64,000 bases of DNA, taken from Bradyrhizobium lablabi (GTDB lineage Bacteria > Pseudomonadota > Alphaproteobacteria > Rhizobiales > Xanthobacteraceae). The position numbers and the translations under genes are program-made. The notes below the pieces were generated by a model. It saw only the letters and a program-made list of their open reading frames with translations, made no database searches and was not told where the DNA came from. Position 1 is the first letter of the stretch. Each line of letters starts with the position of its first letter. Below are positions 1 through 8,490 of this stretch, piece by piece. Location: positions 6,854,501-6,918,500 of the forward strand of contig NZ_LT670844.1 of NCBI RefSeq assembly GCF_900141755.1. The letters run 5' to 3'.

Positions 1-1
1 C

Positions 2-604
2 ATCAACATGAGCTACGCCATGAACACCATGATCCACAACACGTCCTGGGTGACGGCGCATTTCCACCTTATCTTCGGCGGTGCCACCGTGATCATGTAT
101 TTCGCGATCGCTTACGAGATGTGGCCGCGCATCACCGGTAGACCGCTGCGTTCCAAGGCGTTGGCATGCTGGCAGCTCTGGCTGTGGTTCTGGGGCATGA
201 TGATTGCCACGATCCCGTGGCACATTACCGGGTTGATGGGACAGCCGCGGCGCGTTGCCATCTTCGATTACAGCGACCCATTCGTCGCCCGCATGGGCCC
301 ACTAGTCATTATATCGGTCATCGGCGGCCTGATCCTGCTCCTGTCCGCGATCCTTCTTATTGTCATTCTCGTGCGGTCGCAGGTTGGTGAGAAGCGGCTC
401 TCGACGCCGTTACACTACGCGCTTGCGGTGAATCCGCCCAAGCAAGTTCCCGCATCGTTGAACGGCTTTGCGCTGTGGAACGCGATCCTGCTGGTGTTGA
501 TGGTAGTCGCCTACGGCTATCCGATCGGCCAGTTCTTCATCCTGAAATCGTCGGTTCCCGCCTACGAGGTGACACGTCAGTCCATCAACCCAGGTGTGCG
601 GTGA
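2..604 (+). CDS. Heme-copper cytochrome c oxidase subunit I, C-terminal part (5' truncated)
   Basis: The reading frame is open to the window edge, so only the last ~200 residues are present. The segment HNTSWVTAHFHLIFGGA carries the HxH pair that in subunit I ligates the low-spin and high-spin hemes, and several hydrophobic transmembrane segments follow. The short C-terminal region and the MYFAIAYEMWPRITGRPL stretch fit the b(o/a)3-like branch better than the aa3 branch; this subtype is inferred. The protein would be the catalytic membrane subunit of a terminal oxidase reducing oxygen to water. Its stop overlaps the start of the next cytochrome c gene by one base (TGATG), so the two are translationally coupled. 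Confidence 0.88.
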   Translation: MNMSYAMNTMIHNTSWVTAHFHLIFGGATVIMYFAIAYEMWPRITGRPLRSKALACWQLWLWFWGMMIATIPWHITGLMGQPRRVAIFDYSDPFVARMGPLVIISVIGGLILLLSAILLIVILVRSQVGEKRLSTPLHYALAVNPPKQVPASLNGFALWNAILLVLMVVAYGYPIGQFFILKSSVPAYEVTRQSINPGVR

Positions 605-1470
605 TGGCGCGCGACCAAGATGCATTCAAGCTTGAAAATCCCTGGCCACTAATCGGCTGGGTGTCGGCGGCGGGACTGGTTGTCATCTCGGTGCTACTCG
701 GCTTCGTCGTGCTGGGTCGCTACCAGCAAAACGATCCTACCCTCGATATTTGGGGAGCAATCTGCCGTAGCCTCGGCATCACCGCCGATAGCGGACCGGC
801 GGCAGAGACAAAACCGCCCTTGCGCACACCGACCCAGATCGCCTGGACCAGCAGCACGCTTGAGCAGATTGCGGCCGGCAACGCGCAGCATGGCGCGTTC
901 ATCGCATTGAATTGTTCGGCCTGCCATGGCCAATCGGGCGTGAGCTCGTCGAGCCTGATCCCGACTCTCGCCGGAATGGATGCCGCTGTGATCTTCAAGC
1001 AGCTCGACGACTATCGCTCGGGCAAGCGCCCCTGGGGAGTCATGGGGGCGATAGCGAAAGCGCTCTCCGCTCAAGACTCGGCCGACGTTGCCGCTTATTT
1101 TGCCGCCCAGGCGGGCGGGCTGCCGGCGCTGAGCGGAAACCGAGTTCCCGAGTCGGGTCGCAGCTTATGGGAACGCGACCCGGCGAAGCGCTTGGTTTTT
1201 GCCGGCGATCCGCAACGTGGCATCCCGCCATGCTCCGCCTGTCACGGTCCCGGGGGTTTTAAAATCGGAGTTCCGGCACTGCAGGGGCAGCATGCCGCTT
1301 ACCTCGAACGGCAGCTCGCGGCCTTCGCCCAAGGAATTCGCCAGAATGACATCTATGAGCAGATGCGAGCGGCCGCCAAGCAGCTCACGCCCGACGAAAT
1401 GCATGCGCTCGCCGCCTTCTACGGCACGGGTGCCAGCACCGGACCAGCGGAGGGCCTTCCCTCGCGGTAA
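604..1470 (+). CDS. Membrane-anchored diheme cytochrome c, oxidase-associated
   Basis: A 288-residue protein starting at the ATG that overlaps the stop of the oxidase subunit I gene. One N-terminal transmembrane helix (about residues 14-36, WPLIGWVSAAGLVVISVLLG) is followed by two class I cytochrome c domains, each with a CSACH heme-binding motif (about residues 107 and 210). Later Met residues are candidates for distal ligands. By position and architecture it is probably the electron-donating subunit or partner of the upstream heme-copper oxidase, exposed to the periplasm. A longer upstream reading frame exists but runs antiparallel to known oxidase codons, so the 604 start is preferred. Confidence 0.85.
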   Translation: MARDQDAFKLENPWPLIGWVSAAGLVVISVLLGFVVLGRYQQNDPTLDIWGAICRSLGITADSGPAAETKPPLRTPTQIAWTSSTLEQIAAGNAQHGAFIALNCSACHGQSGVSSSSLIPTLAGMDAAVIFKQLDDYRSGKRPWGVMGAIAKALSAQDSADVAAYFAAQAGGLPALSGNRVPESGRSLWERDPAKRLVFAGDPQRGIPPCSACHGPGGFKIGVPALQGQHAAYLERQLAAFAQGIRQNDIYEQMRAAAKQLTPDEMHALAAFYGTGASTGPAEGLPSR

Positions 1471-2046
1471 CACGGGCGATGGTTGCCGTGTCCGCGCCTG
1501 AGCCGTAAAGCATCGTCATGCGGATATCCGTTGCGCTTGGAATTGTTCTCGCGGGACTCGCGCTCCCGACATAGAATGTGGCCGCACAATTTATCGAAAA
1601 GAAAGTGCCCACCTTGGCGGCGGCACAGAGAATCTCATTGCATTTTCATCGGAGATCGAGCGTGTTCGTTGCGTTTGGGAGCAGTCCTTTTTGGTGCGGC
1701 GCTCGTCTCGTTGGGCTTAGACATATTGCCCGAATGTTGTGGTGTCGGGTCATAGACGCGTATGCTGAGGCGCGGCTCGCGCCAAGCAGCATGGCCCGTC
1801 ATCCGATCATGACCGTCCCGTGCTATTTTCCATGAAGGGCCGCTTCTGGCGCAAAGCGGACATTCGCCGAAACGTTGATGTCTGCCTGGTGCCAGAAACA
1901 GACATCACCACGCCTTATGGCTCGGACTCGCGCAACCAAAAGAAGAGCCGCCTCTTGGCTCTCGAATGACTGTCACCTATCTTGGATAGGCTCTTAGCTA
2001 GAACGGCTGCGAGCCCGTCTTGGCCCACTCCTTGGGAAGCGGCAAG
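1471..2046. other. Intergenic region without a convincing gene
   Basis: About 575 bases between the cytochrome c and a secreted hydrolase. Short open frames exist but none has a ribosome-binding site with a recognisable product. It contains one copy of the dispersed CCGCTT...AAGCGG palindrome (1838-1864). Confidence 0.5.
1838..1864. repeat. Dispersed palindromic repeat, copy 1
   Basis: CCGCTT, loop CTGGCGCA, AAGCGG, then ACATT. The 6-bp stem and 8-base loop recur in this window near 3867, 8312, 11992, 13122, 16115/18110 (split by an intron), 45167 (degenerate) and 60493. Better copies extend to GAATG...CATTC on the outside. Confidence 0.75.
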
Positions 2047-2934
2047 ATGCAAAAGATGTTTTTGCAGATATTGTTGTCTTTGACGCTGACGAGCGTGGGG
2101 ATGAGCCTTCCGGCCCGCGCTGATGAGCGCGCGGCTCCCCAAATACGTGAAGAAATCTGGGCGCTTCCGCTTCCCACGCCCATCCTCGCCTATCTGGTTC
2201 GACCGATCGAAATTGGACCGTTTCCGCTGGTGATAATGAATCACGGCGTTTCGCTCGATCCACGGGAAAGGAGTTTCTTTCCACTGATCGAATTCCGCGA
2301 CGCGGCGCTTTGGCTGGCACGTCGCGGCTATATGGTGGTCGCGCCGCTCCGCCCGGGATACGGAGCCGGCGCGCTCGATATTCCCGAGCGCGGCATTTAT
2401 TCATTGTTCCTGTCGAACATCGGAAACTGCGCCAATCCCAATTTCCGTGATCCGGGACTTGCGATCGCAACGCTCGACAACTGGATCATCGACTTCATGG
2501 CCGGCCAGAAGCTGATCGTGCCAAACGATGTGGTGGTTGTCGGTCAATCGGGGGGCGGTTGGGGAGCCATTGCTCTGTCCAGCCTGAACCCCCCGGCGGT
2601 CCGCGCAATGATCGTCTTTGCCGGCGGTCGCGGCGGACATCTCGAGGGGAAGCCGAACAACAATTGCGCTCCTGACAAGCTCGTCGAGGCGACAGGCGAG
2701 TTCGGACGCACATCCCGTATTCCGATGCTCTGGATTTATTCGCAGAACGACACTTTTTTCGGGCCCAGGCTGTCGAAGCGAATGTATGAAGCCTTCACCG
2801 CCGCCGGTGGAAATGCCGAATATCATCTGTTGCCGGCCTTTGGGAGCGACGGTCACTTCATGGTGGACTCGAGGGATGCCACTCAAATTTGGACACCATT
2901 GGTGAGCGAATTTCTAGACAAACACAGACGATGA
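2047..2934 (+). CDS. Secreted alpha/beta-hydrolase (dienelactone hydrolase-like)
   Basis: 295 residues from the ATG at 2047, which has GGGAAG seven bases upstream and begins a good signal peptide (MQKMFLQILLSLTLTSVGMS...ARA). The mature part is an alpha/beta-hydrolase: nucleophile elbow GQSGGG around residue 170, an acid candidate in YSQND (about residue 240) and a C-terminal His in GSDGHF (about residue 274). The likely activity is hydrolysis of an ester or similar bond in the periplasm; the substrate cannot be told. The next gene begins 29 bases after its stop on the same strand, so the two may be cotranscribed. An in-frame upstream start at 2020 lacks a good ribosome-binding site. Confidence 0.72.
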   Translation: MQKMFLQILLSLTLTSVGMSLPARADERAAPQIREEIWALPLPTPILAYLVRPIEIGPFPLVIMNHGVSLDPRERSFFPLIEFRDAALWLARRGYMVVAPLRPGYGAGALDIPERGIYSLFLSNIGNCANPNFRDPGLAIATLDNWIIDFMAGQKLIVPNDVVVVGQSGGGWGAIALSSLNPPAVRAMIVFAGGRGGHLEGKPNNNCAPDKLVEATGEFGRTSRIPMLWIYSQNDTFFGPRLSKRMYEAFTAAGGNAEYHLLPAFGSDGHFMVDSRDATQIWTPLVSEFLDKHRR

Positions 2935-2963
2935 CCGCAGCAAGGGCTTCTTGGAGAAACCAG

Positions 2964-3593
2964 ATGAATAAACAGGGCTCGCGGTTGGGTTTGTTTTCAC
3001 AGTCCTGTCGATCAACAGCAATCTTGGCGCTTCTCTCGCTGGCGCCGGTGACAATCGCCCAGGCGCAGCAGGTGCGCCCGCCCGATACCTCGACACCCGG
3101 GAAGGCTCCAGACGTGGAGATCAGACCGCGTGGACAGCAGATGCCGAGAGACGTCAAATACTCTGCATGGCGCAAGCTTTGCTTCAAGGTTCCCAACGCG
3201 AAGATGCTCTGCAGGACGACCATCAACGGTATGTGGGATACAGGTCAGATCGCTGTCAGGGTGGACCTGATCGAACGCGAAGGCGATGGCGGGGCGCGGG
3301 TGCAGATTTACCTGCCCGTTGGATTGTATCTGCAGCCCGGTGTAAAGTTGACGGTGGATAGCGGGCCTCCTTTTTGGGTTCCCTATGTCTGGTGTCTCAC
3401 CAACGCTTGCGTGGCAGCAACTCTGGCGGAGCCGGAACTGATCCGTGAAATGGAGGGCGGTCGGTTGCTTACACTCGAGGTCGTCGACTCGAACATTCTG
3501 ACCGTTGCAAGCTCGATGCCACTGGATAACTTCGCGACGGTTCGCAACGGGGCACCGGCCCAGATCTTCCAGCAATCTCTGGATAACGAGTAG
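2964..3593 (+). CDS. Invasion-associated locus B (IalB)-like periplasmic protein
   Basis: 209 residues, started at ATG 2964 because GGAG lies eight bases upstream and the product then begins with an N-terminal signal sequence (hydrophobic ILALLSLAPVTIAQAQ). Downstream the WRKLCFKVPNAKMLCRTTINGMWDTGQ block, the LPVGLYLQPGVKLTVDSG segment and the CLTNACVAATLAEPELI cysteine pair are hallmarks of the IalB family, whose founding member is linked to erythrocyte entry in Bartonella. In soil alphaproteobacteria such proteins are common and their role is not known. It follows the hydrolase closely and may share its transcript. Confidence 0.82.
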   Translation: MNKQGSRLGLFSQSCRSTAILALLSLAPVTIAQAQQVRPPDTSTPGKAPDVEIRPRGQQMPRDVKYSAWRKLCFKVPNAKMLCRTTINGMWDTGQIAVRVDLIEREGDGGARVQIYLPVGLYLQPGVKLTVDSGPPFWVPYVWCLTNACVAATLAEPELIREMEGGRLLTLEVVDSNILTVASSMPLDNFATVRNGAPAQIFQQSLDNE

Positions 3594-4318
3594 CGCTTTT
3601 TGGGTAGGGTACGTCGGGCTCGGATGCAACAACTTGCGGCAGAGTTGGATCACTTGCCCAATGCCACCGAAATCATCGAAATTGTGGCTGCTCCAATGAG
3701 ACATGCCAGAGCGAACGTCGCTCACGCATCCTTCGCGGCGGAATGATATCGATAGGCGCAGACGGCGGCGTTGCTTCGCCGCTGCTAGAGGTCGAGGGGC
3801 TGAGCCGCCTTCGATTATTGACGAGGCGATGTCCGAGACGGGGTCAAAAGCTGACCTGGAAGGAAGGTCCGCTTCTGGCGCAAAGCGGACATCAACCAAA
3901 ACATCGTCGCCAGCTAAGTACCAAATTGCAGACACTCTGCAGTGTGAACGAGAGGACATGAATTTCGGTTTCTTCGTGCAGCAACTTGCCGAGTTTTTTT
4001 CGCAATGCACTTAGCGCGCCGTCCCTTAGACCCTGCCCGAAAAAGCCGAAGGGCGACATCTAGCCAACAACGAGGGCGCACCATTTAAGCAAAGGCCGGT
4101 CTCGCGCTGGCCTTTCACATTCGTGCAAAAATTTCGAAGTTACCGGCGATAAATCGCTGCGGCATTTTTGTGATGCGGCAAATGCCAAGAGAAAGCCGCC
4201 ACAATGGCAAACTTCCGACACACGATAACGGCGAATAGGGGAGATCCGACATGACGCATGCGCGAAGGCAAATACCGATACCGGTTTTGCTGTCGTGCGC
4301 ATATTCAAAGGGGCCTTC
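3594..4318. other. Intergenic region with a palindromic repeat
   Basis: About 725 bases with no gene I can support. A perfect copy of the dispersed palindrome lies at 3867-3890. The segment from about 4070 to 4318 precedes the MscS-type gene and should contain its promoter, but no clear -35/-10 pair was identified. Confidence 0.45.
3867..3890. repeat. Dispersed palindromic repeat, copy 2
   Basis: GTCCGCTT - CTGGCGCA - AAGCGGAC: a perfect 8-bp stem with the same 8-base loop as the other copies. Confidence 0.8.
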
Positions 4319-6667
4319 GTGTCGAACAAACTCTTCCCGTCGATCCTGGCCGCCTGCGCGCTGTTTGCCTTCCCTGCTTTGGCTCAGACCGGCGCTGCGC
4401 CCAAGGCGGCCGCCTCAGCCACGAACAAGGCCGATGTGCTGACGCCCGATCAGGCGAAGCGGGCGCTCGATACGCTTCAGGACGACAAGAAGCGCGCGCA
4501 GATGATCGATACGCTGCGCGCTATCGCCAATGCCTCACCGCAGGCGCAAACCGCGCCACCCGCGCCCGGACCGCAACCCGCGATTCCACTGACGGCGGAT
4601 AGCCTTGGCGCACAGCTCTTGCTGACGGTGTCCGAGCAGGTCGGCGAGATCTCGCACGAGATCGCCGATATGGCGCGGACGCTGACGAACTTTCCAGCGT
4701 TCTACTTCTGGATCGTGCGAACCGCCAACGATCCGTCCGCTTATAATCAGTTGCTCGATATCGCTTGGAAACTGGCGTTGGTGTTCGGTTGCGCTTTCGC
4801 CGCCGAATGGTTGATGTTCCGTATCATCAAGCGCCCGGTGGCGCTGCTGGAAGCGCGTCTTCCGCAAACGGCGCGTGCCTCCGCTCAGACGCTGGCTATG
4901 GTCGATCCGCCATCCTCCGCGACGGATGTAATCGTTGAGCCCGAACTGCATCAACGGCGCCTCAGCCTGGCGCGCGCCTGGCAGTCGCTGGTCAGACTGC
5001 CGTTCGTGTTGGGACGTCTCGCGCTCGAGCTGCTCCCGGTGCTCGTCTTTGTCGGTGTCGCCACGATGTTGTTGGGCACCCAGATCGGCGATCTCGCAAT
5101 TGCGCGGCTGGTGATCTTTGCGGTCGTGAATGCCTACGCGCTGTCGCGCGGGCTGATCTGTGTCGTCCGGGCGTTGGCGGGACCTTTCGGTCTGTTTCGC
5201 GTTCGCGCCGAGACGGCGGCCTATATCGAGGTATGGGCGCGGCGCATCGTTACCGTCGCAGTTTCAGGCATCGCCTTTGCGAATGTGGCACTGCTACTGG
5301 GCTTGTATCGCGCCGGCTACGCGGCGGTGCTGCATCTGGTGGTGCTGATCGTGCATCTCTTTATCGTCGTCATCATCCTGCAGTGTCGCCGCCAAGTCGC
5401 CCAAGCCATTCGCGCGCCGGCCGGCCGCGAGGGCATAGCGGCCAGGGTGCGCGATCGCGTCGCCGGCCTGTGGCACTATCTTGCGATCGCTTTGGACCTC
5501 GCACTATGGGCTGTGTGGGCGCTGAATATCCCCAACGGTTACTCGCTGCTGCTGCAGTATTTTGTCGGGACCATTGCGGTCGCTCTGATCACGCGTCTCA
5601 CCACCATCGTGGTGCTGAGCCTGATCGATCGAGGGTTCCGTATCAGCCCGGATATCCTGCACCGCTTCCCTGGCCTGGAAACCCGCGCCAATCGCTATCT
5701 GCCGCTACTGCGCAAAATCGTCTCGGCTATCATCGCTTTCATCGGCTTCGTTGCACTGCTTGAAGTCTGGGGTGTGGATGCCATCGTCTGGTTCTACGGC
5801 GGCCAGATCGGTAGCCGGTTGTTGTCGGCGATAGTGACGATCGGCATCGCCGCGCTTGCGGCGGCGGCGATCTGGGAGGCAAGCAACGCGCTGATGGATC
5901 GCCAGCTCAATGTGCTGTCGCGCGACGGTCACTTCGCGCGTGCAGCGCGACTGCGTACCTTTCAGCCGATGCTGCGAACGGCGCTGCTGTGCTTGATCGT
6001 CACGGTGGTTGGTTTGACGGCGTTGAGCGAAATCGGCGTCAACGTTGCGCCGTTGCTGGCCGGCGCCGGGATCGTCGGTATCGCCGTCGGCTTCGGCTCG
6101 CAGAAACTAGTGCAGGACCTCATTACCGGGCTGTTTCTCTTGCTGGAAAATACCGTCCAGGTCGGTGACAATGTCAGTGTGTCCGGCCTGACCGGGACAG
6201 TCGAGAATGTTTCGATCCGCACCATTCGTCTGCGGGCCGGCGACGGCTCGGTGCACATCGTTCCTTTCAGCGCCGTGACGACGATCACCAATTCAAGCCG
6301 TGGTGCCGGTAATGCGGCCGTCAGCGTGAACGTTTCCTACAAGGAAGATACCGACCGCGCCGGCCAGTTACTCAAGGATATCGTCGCTGAAATGCGTCGC
6401 GAGCCCGAATACCGGCAAGCGATCCGAGGCGATCTCGAATTGTGGGGCGTCGACAAGGTGGACGGCTCGATGGCGTCGATCGTCGGCCAGATTCGCTGTA
6501 CCGACAGCGGTCGCTGGCCAGTGCAGCGCGAATTCAACCGCCGCATGAAGCGACGATTCCAGGAGTGCGGAATCGAAATCGCATCCGCAGGTCAAACCAT
6601 TCTGATGCAGATTCCCGCGCCGGCCGACGTAGCCTCGAATTCGATCCCGCGACGGGCGGCTGGCTAG
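4319..6667 (+). CDS. Large MscS-family mechanosensitive ion channel
   Basis: 782 residues from a GTG start at 4319 with AAGGGG just upstream and a clean signal peptide (LFPSILAACALFAFPALAQ). A GTG eight codons earlier (4295) is the alternative. A periplasmic segment of about 120 residues is followed by many hydrophobic helices and then the conserved MscS core in the last third: the pore-lining helix GVNVAPLLAGAGIVGIAVGFGSQ, LVQDLITGLFLLLEN, the beta domain QVGDNVSVSGLTGTVENVSIRTIRLR and IVPFSAVTTITNSSRG. The length and multiple N-terminal helices match YbiO/MscK-like large members. Expected role: inner-membrane release of solutes on hypo-osmotic shock. It appears monocistronic. Confidence 0.9.
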   Translation: MSNKLFPSILAACALFAFPALAQTGAAPKAAASATNKADVLTPDQAKRALDTLQDDKKRAQMIDTLRAIANASPQAQTAPPAPGPQPAIPLTADSLGAQLLLTVSEQVGEISHEIADMARTLTNFPAFYFWIVRTANDPSAYNQLLDIAWKLALVFGCAFAAEWLMFRIIKRPVALLEARLPQTARASAQTLAMVDPPSSATDVIVEPELHQRRLSLARAWQSLVRLPFVLGRLALELLPVLVFVGVATMLLGTQIGDLAIARLVIFAVVNAYALSRGLICVVRALAGPFGLFRVRAETAAYIEVWARRIVTVAVSGIAFANVALLLGLYRAGYAAVLHLVVLIVHLFIVVIILQCRRQVAQAIRAPAGREGIAARVRDRVAGLWHYLAIALDLALWAVWALNIPNGYSLLLQYFVGTIAVALITRLTTIVVLSLIDRGFRISPDILHRFPGLETRANRYLPLLRKIVSAIIAFIGFVALLEVWGVDAIVWFYGGQIGSRLLSAIVTIGIAALAAAAIWEASNALMDRQLNVLSRDGHFARAARLRTFQPMLRTALLCLIVTVVGLTALSEIGVNVAPLLAGAGIVGIAVGFGSQKLVQDLITGLFLLLENTVQVGDNVSVSGLTGTVENVSIRTIRLRAGDGSVHIVPFSAVTTITNSSRGAGNAAVSVNVSYKEDTDRAGQLLKDIVAEMRREPEYRQAIRGDLELWGVDKVDGSMASIVGQIRCTDSGRWPVQREFNRRMKRRFQECGIEIASAGQTILMQIPAPADVASNSIPRRAAG

Positions 6668-6682
6668 TCGCAAATTGCACCT

Positions 6683-6800
6683 TCATGGTGAGGAGGCGCG
6701 CATCGGCAGCTCGCGTGCGCTGTCCGGTGCGCCGTCTCGAACCATGAGCTGCACACCCTCATCCTTCGAGACGCGGCGAAGTCGCCGCTCCTCTTAGGTG
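6683..6800. repeat. Two adjacent intergenic palindromes of bradyrhizobial type
   Basis: First unit: TCATGGT (6683-6689) pairs with ACCATGA (6741-6747) around a GC-rich core. Second unit: CCTCATCCTTCGAGACGC followed by GCGGCGA-AG-TCGCCGC (6773-6788), a perfect 7-bp hairpin. Both resemble short repeats found between genes in Bradyrhizobium and Rhodopseudomonas (from memory). Lying just after the MscS stop, they may act in transcription termination or mRNA stability. Confidence 0.5.
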
Positions 6801-6955
6801 CTGCGGCCCAGCCAGCAGTGGCCGGCGCCGTCCTAACAGGTTCAGTCGATTGTGAATTAGTGCAAAAGTTTGCGCGTTCGTGCGGAAAAGCCGCGAGCGA
6901 GCGCGGGGCCTGTGGACGTTTCCAGCCCGGGCTTACCTCTCAAAGTCGAGAAGAG

Positions 6956-7204
6956 TCAGCTAGTGGAACGGGACCGGCCTGAACGGTTGTAGCCTGTGCC
7001 GTCGCGGTCACTCAGGCGGGTCGATTGATACGGAGCGCAGAGCAGCATCAGGAAGAGTGCCCTATCAGCCTTGTATTTGGCAGCGGGTCGGCTGCTTTCC
7101 GTACCGTGCATAACGAGCTGCCCTTCCGTCGTGCACACGCACCACCTCCATACGCGGCCGCGCTTTTTCAAGAGCGGTTCAAAAACAGGAAATTGATCCG
7201 GCAT
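6956..7204 (-). CDS. Small conserved hypothetical protein
   Basis: 82 residues. The core KRGRVWRWCVCTTEGQLVMHGTESSRPAAKYKADRALFLMLLCAPY reads as a real protein and resembles a recurrent short bradyrhizobial protein I recall but cannot name. The C-terminal tail (RSGRSRSTS) is low in complexity. No domain or function is recognised. It sits alone between the MscS gene and the NYN-domain gene. Confidence 0.45.
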   Translation of the reverse strand: MPDQFPVFEPLLKKRGRVWRWCVCTTEGQLVMHGTESSRPAAKYKADRALFLMLLCAPYQSTRLSDRDGTGYNRSGRSRSTS

Positions 7205-7562
7205 TGCGATCGTTCATTAGTCGTCTGGTCTTGTGTCGTTCGTCGCAGGTTCAAGGTTTACAGCAAGTCCGGCAAAATTGCATGAAAATCGGCGATGATC
7301 TAATAGGTTTGTGTCCTTATCCCGAGGTGTCGGCGCAACGTAGAGTGTGCTCTTGTGATGCGGAGCATCTTCCAAGAAAAAACAATTTGAAACTTAAAAC
7401 AGTCGGGTGTAGTTCTTCTCCCCATGGGGTCGGGCTCTCTTGGGATTCGACGGTCTCCCAGACCGCCACAATCTAAACTTTATCGTATCTTTCAATCCAA
7501 CCAGAGCTTGAAGCGGGAAAGCGCTTGCTTCCGTTTCCAATTCGACTTTAGTCAGTATCAAA
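7205..7562. other. Intergenic region upstream of the NYN-domain gene
   Basis: About 360 bases with lower GC than the neighbours. No gene supported; it presumably holds the promoter of the gene at 7563, but I cannot point to defined boxes. Confidence 0.4.
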
Positions 7563-8192
7563 ATGTCATTCAATTCCAACAAGATCGCGCTCTTCATCGA
7601 TGGCGCCAATCTCTACGCAACCGCCAAGACGCTCGGCTTCGACATCGATTACAAGCGCCTACTCAAGGAATTCCAGAGCCGCGGGACGCTGCTGCGGGCG
7701 TTCTACTACACCGCCATCATCGAAGATCAGGAATATTCGTCGATCCGCCCCTTGATCGACTGGCTCGATTACAACGGCTACACCGTCGTCACCAAGGCGA
7801 CCAAGGAATTCATCGATGCCTCTGGCCGCCGCAAGGTGAAGGGCAACATGGATATCGAACTCGCGGTCGATGCCATGGAACTCGCCGAGCATGTCGATCA
7901 GATCGTGCTGTTCTCCGGCGACGGCGATTTCCGCTCGCTGGTCGAGGCGGTGCAGCGCCGCGGCGTCCGGGTGACCGTGGTCTCGACGATTTCAAGCCAG
8001 CCGCCGATGATCGCCGACGAGTTGCGGCGCCAGGCCGACGCCTTCACTGATTTGGTGGAACTACAATCCAAGCTCGGTCGCGATCCGTCCGAGCGTCCGG
8101 CCCCGCGCGAGCCGCGTCACCACGCGCCGCAATTCCTGCAGCGCGCGACCACCAGCGCACCACGGGGCGAAGACGGCGACCTCGATGATTGA
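7563..8192 (+). CDS. NYN-domain (LabA/DUF88) putative ribonuclease
   Basis: 209 residues. The PIN-like NYN fold is clear: FIDGANLY near the N-terminus (first catalytic Asp), VKGNMDIELAVDAMELA in the middle, and IVLFSGDGDFRSLVEAVQRRGVRVTVV with the GDGDF acidic motif. About 40 C-terminal residues are Pro/Arg-rich and probably disordered. Proteins of this group are predicted metal-dependent RNases and are very common in alphaproteobacteria; the cellular target is unknown. The ATG at 7563 places the domain at the very start, as usual. Monocistronic by context. Confidence 0.88.
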   Translation: MSFNSNKIALFIDGANLYATAKTLGFDIDYKRLLKEFQSRGTLLRAFYYTAIIEDQEYSSIRPLIDWLDYNGYTVVTKATKEFIDASGRRKVKGNMDIELAVDAMELAEHVDQIVLFSGDGDFRSLVEAVQRRGVRVTVVSTISSQPPMIADELRRQADAFTDLVELQSKLGRDPSERPAPREPRHHAPQFLQRATTSAPRGEDGDLDD

Positions 8193-8311
8193 GCGGTTGG
8201 CCTTGGAGACGAGGGGAACGAGCAGCATGCCCATCTTCGTTCGTAAAAGCAATCAGAGCAGCTGTTGAACTACGGCGCGAGCGCCGCTTCGGACGAAAGC
8301 TGGCCGTTCGG

Positions 8312-8345
8312 GAATGGCCGCTGTTGGGGCGCAAAGCGGACATTC
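8312..8345. repeat. Dispersed palindromic repeat, copy 3
   Basis: GAATGGCCGC, altered loop TGTTGGGGCGCA, AAGCGGACATTC. The outer GAATG/CATTC pairing is clear here even though the loop differs from copies 1 and 2. Confidence 0.7.
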
Positions 8346-8444
8346 GCAATGGCACCGACGCCGGAAAGGCGGACCCTAAAAAGCTGAGGTGTCGCTCAGC
8401 CGCGACACCAATGGTCGTCGAAGCGCGCTCGGAATCACCATGCC

Positions 8445-8472
8445 GGGGGCCGCGATATTGAACGCGGCCCCC
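8445..8472 (-). terminator. Terminator-like hairpin after the monooxygenase gene
   Basis: GGGGGCCGCG - ATATTGAA - CGCGGCCCCC is a perfect 10-bp stem 19 bases downstream of the monooxygenase stop on the minus strand. No U-tract follows, so it may be a 3'-end stabiliser or a non-canonical terminator. Confidence 0.55.
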
Positions 8473-8490
8473 GATCAAGGCTCGTTGAGT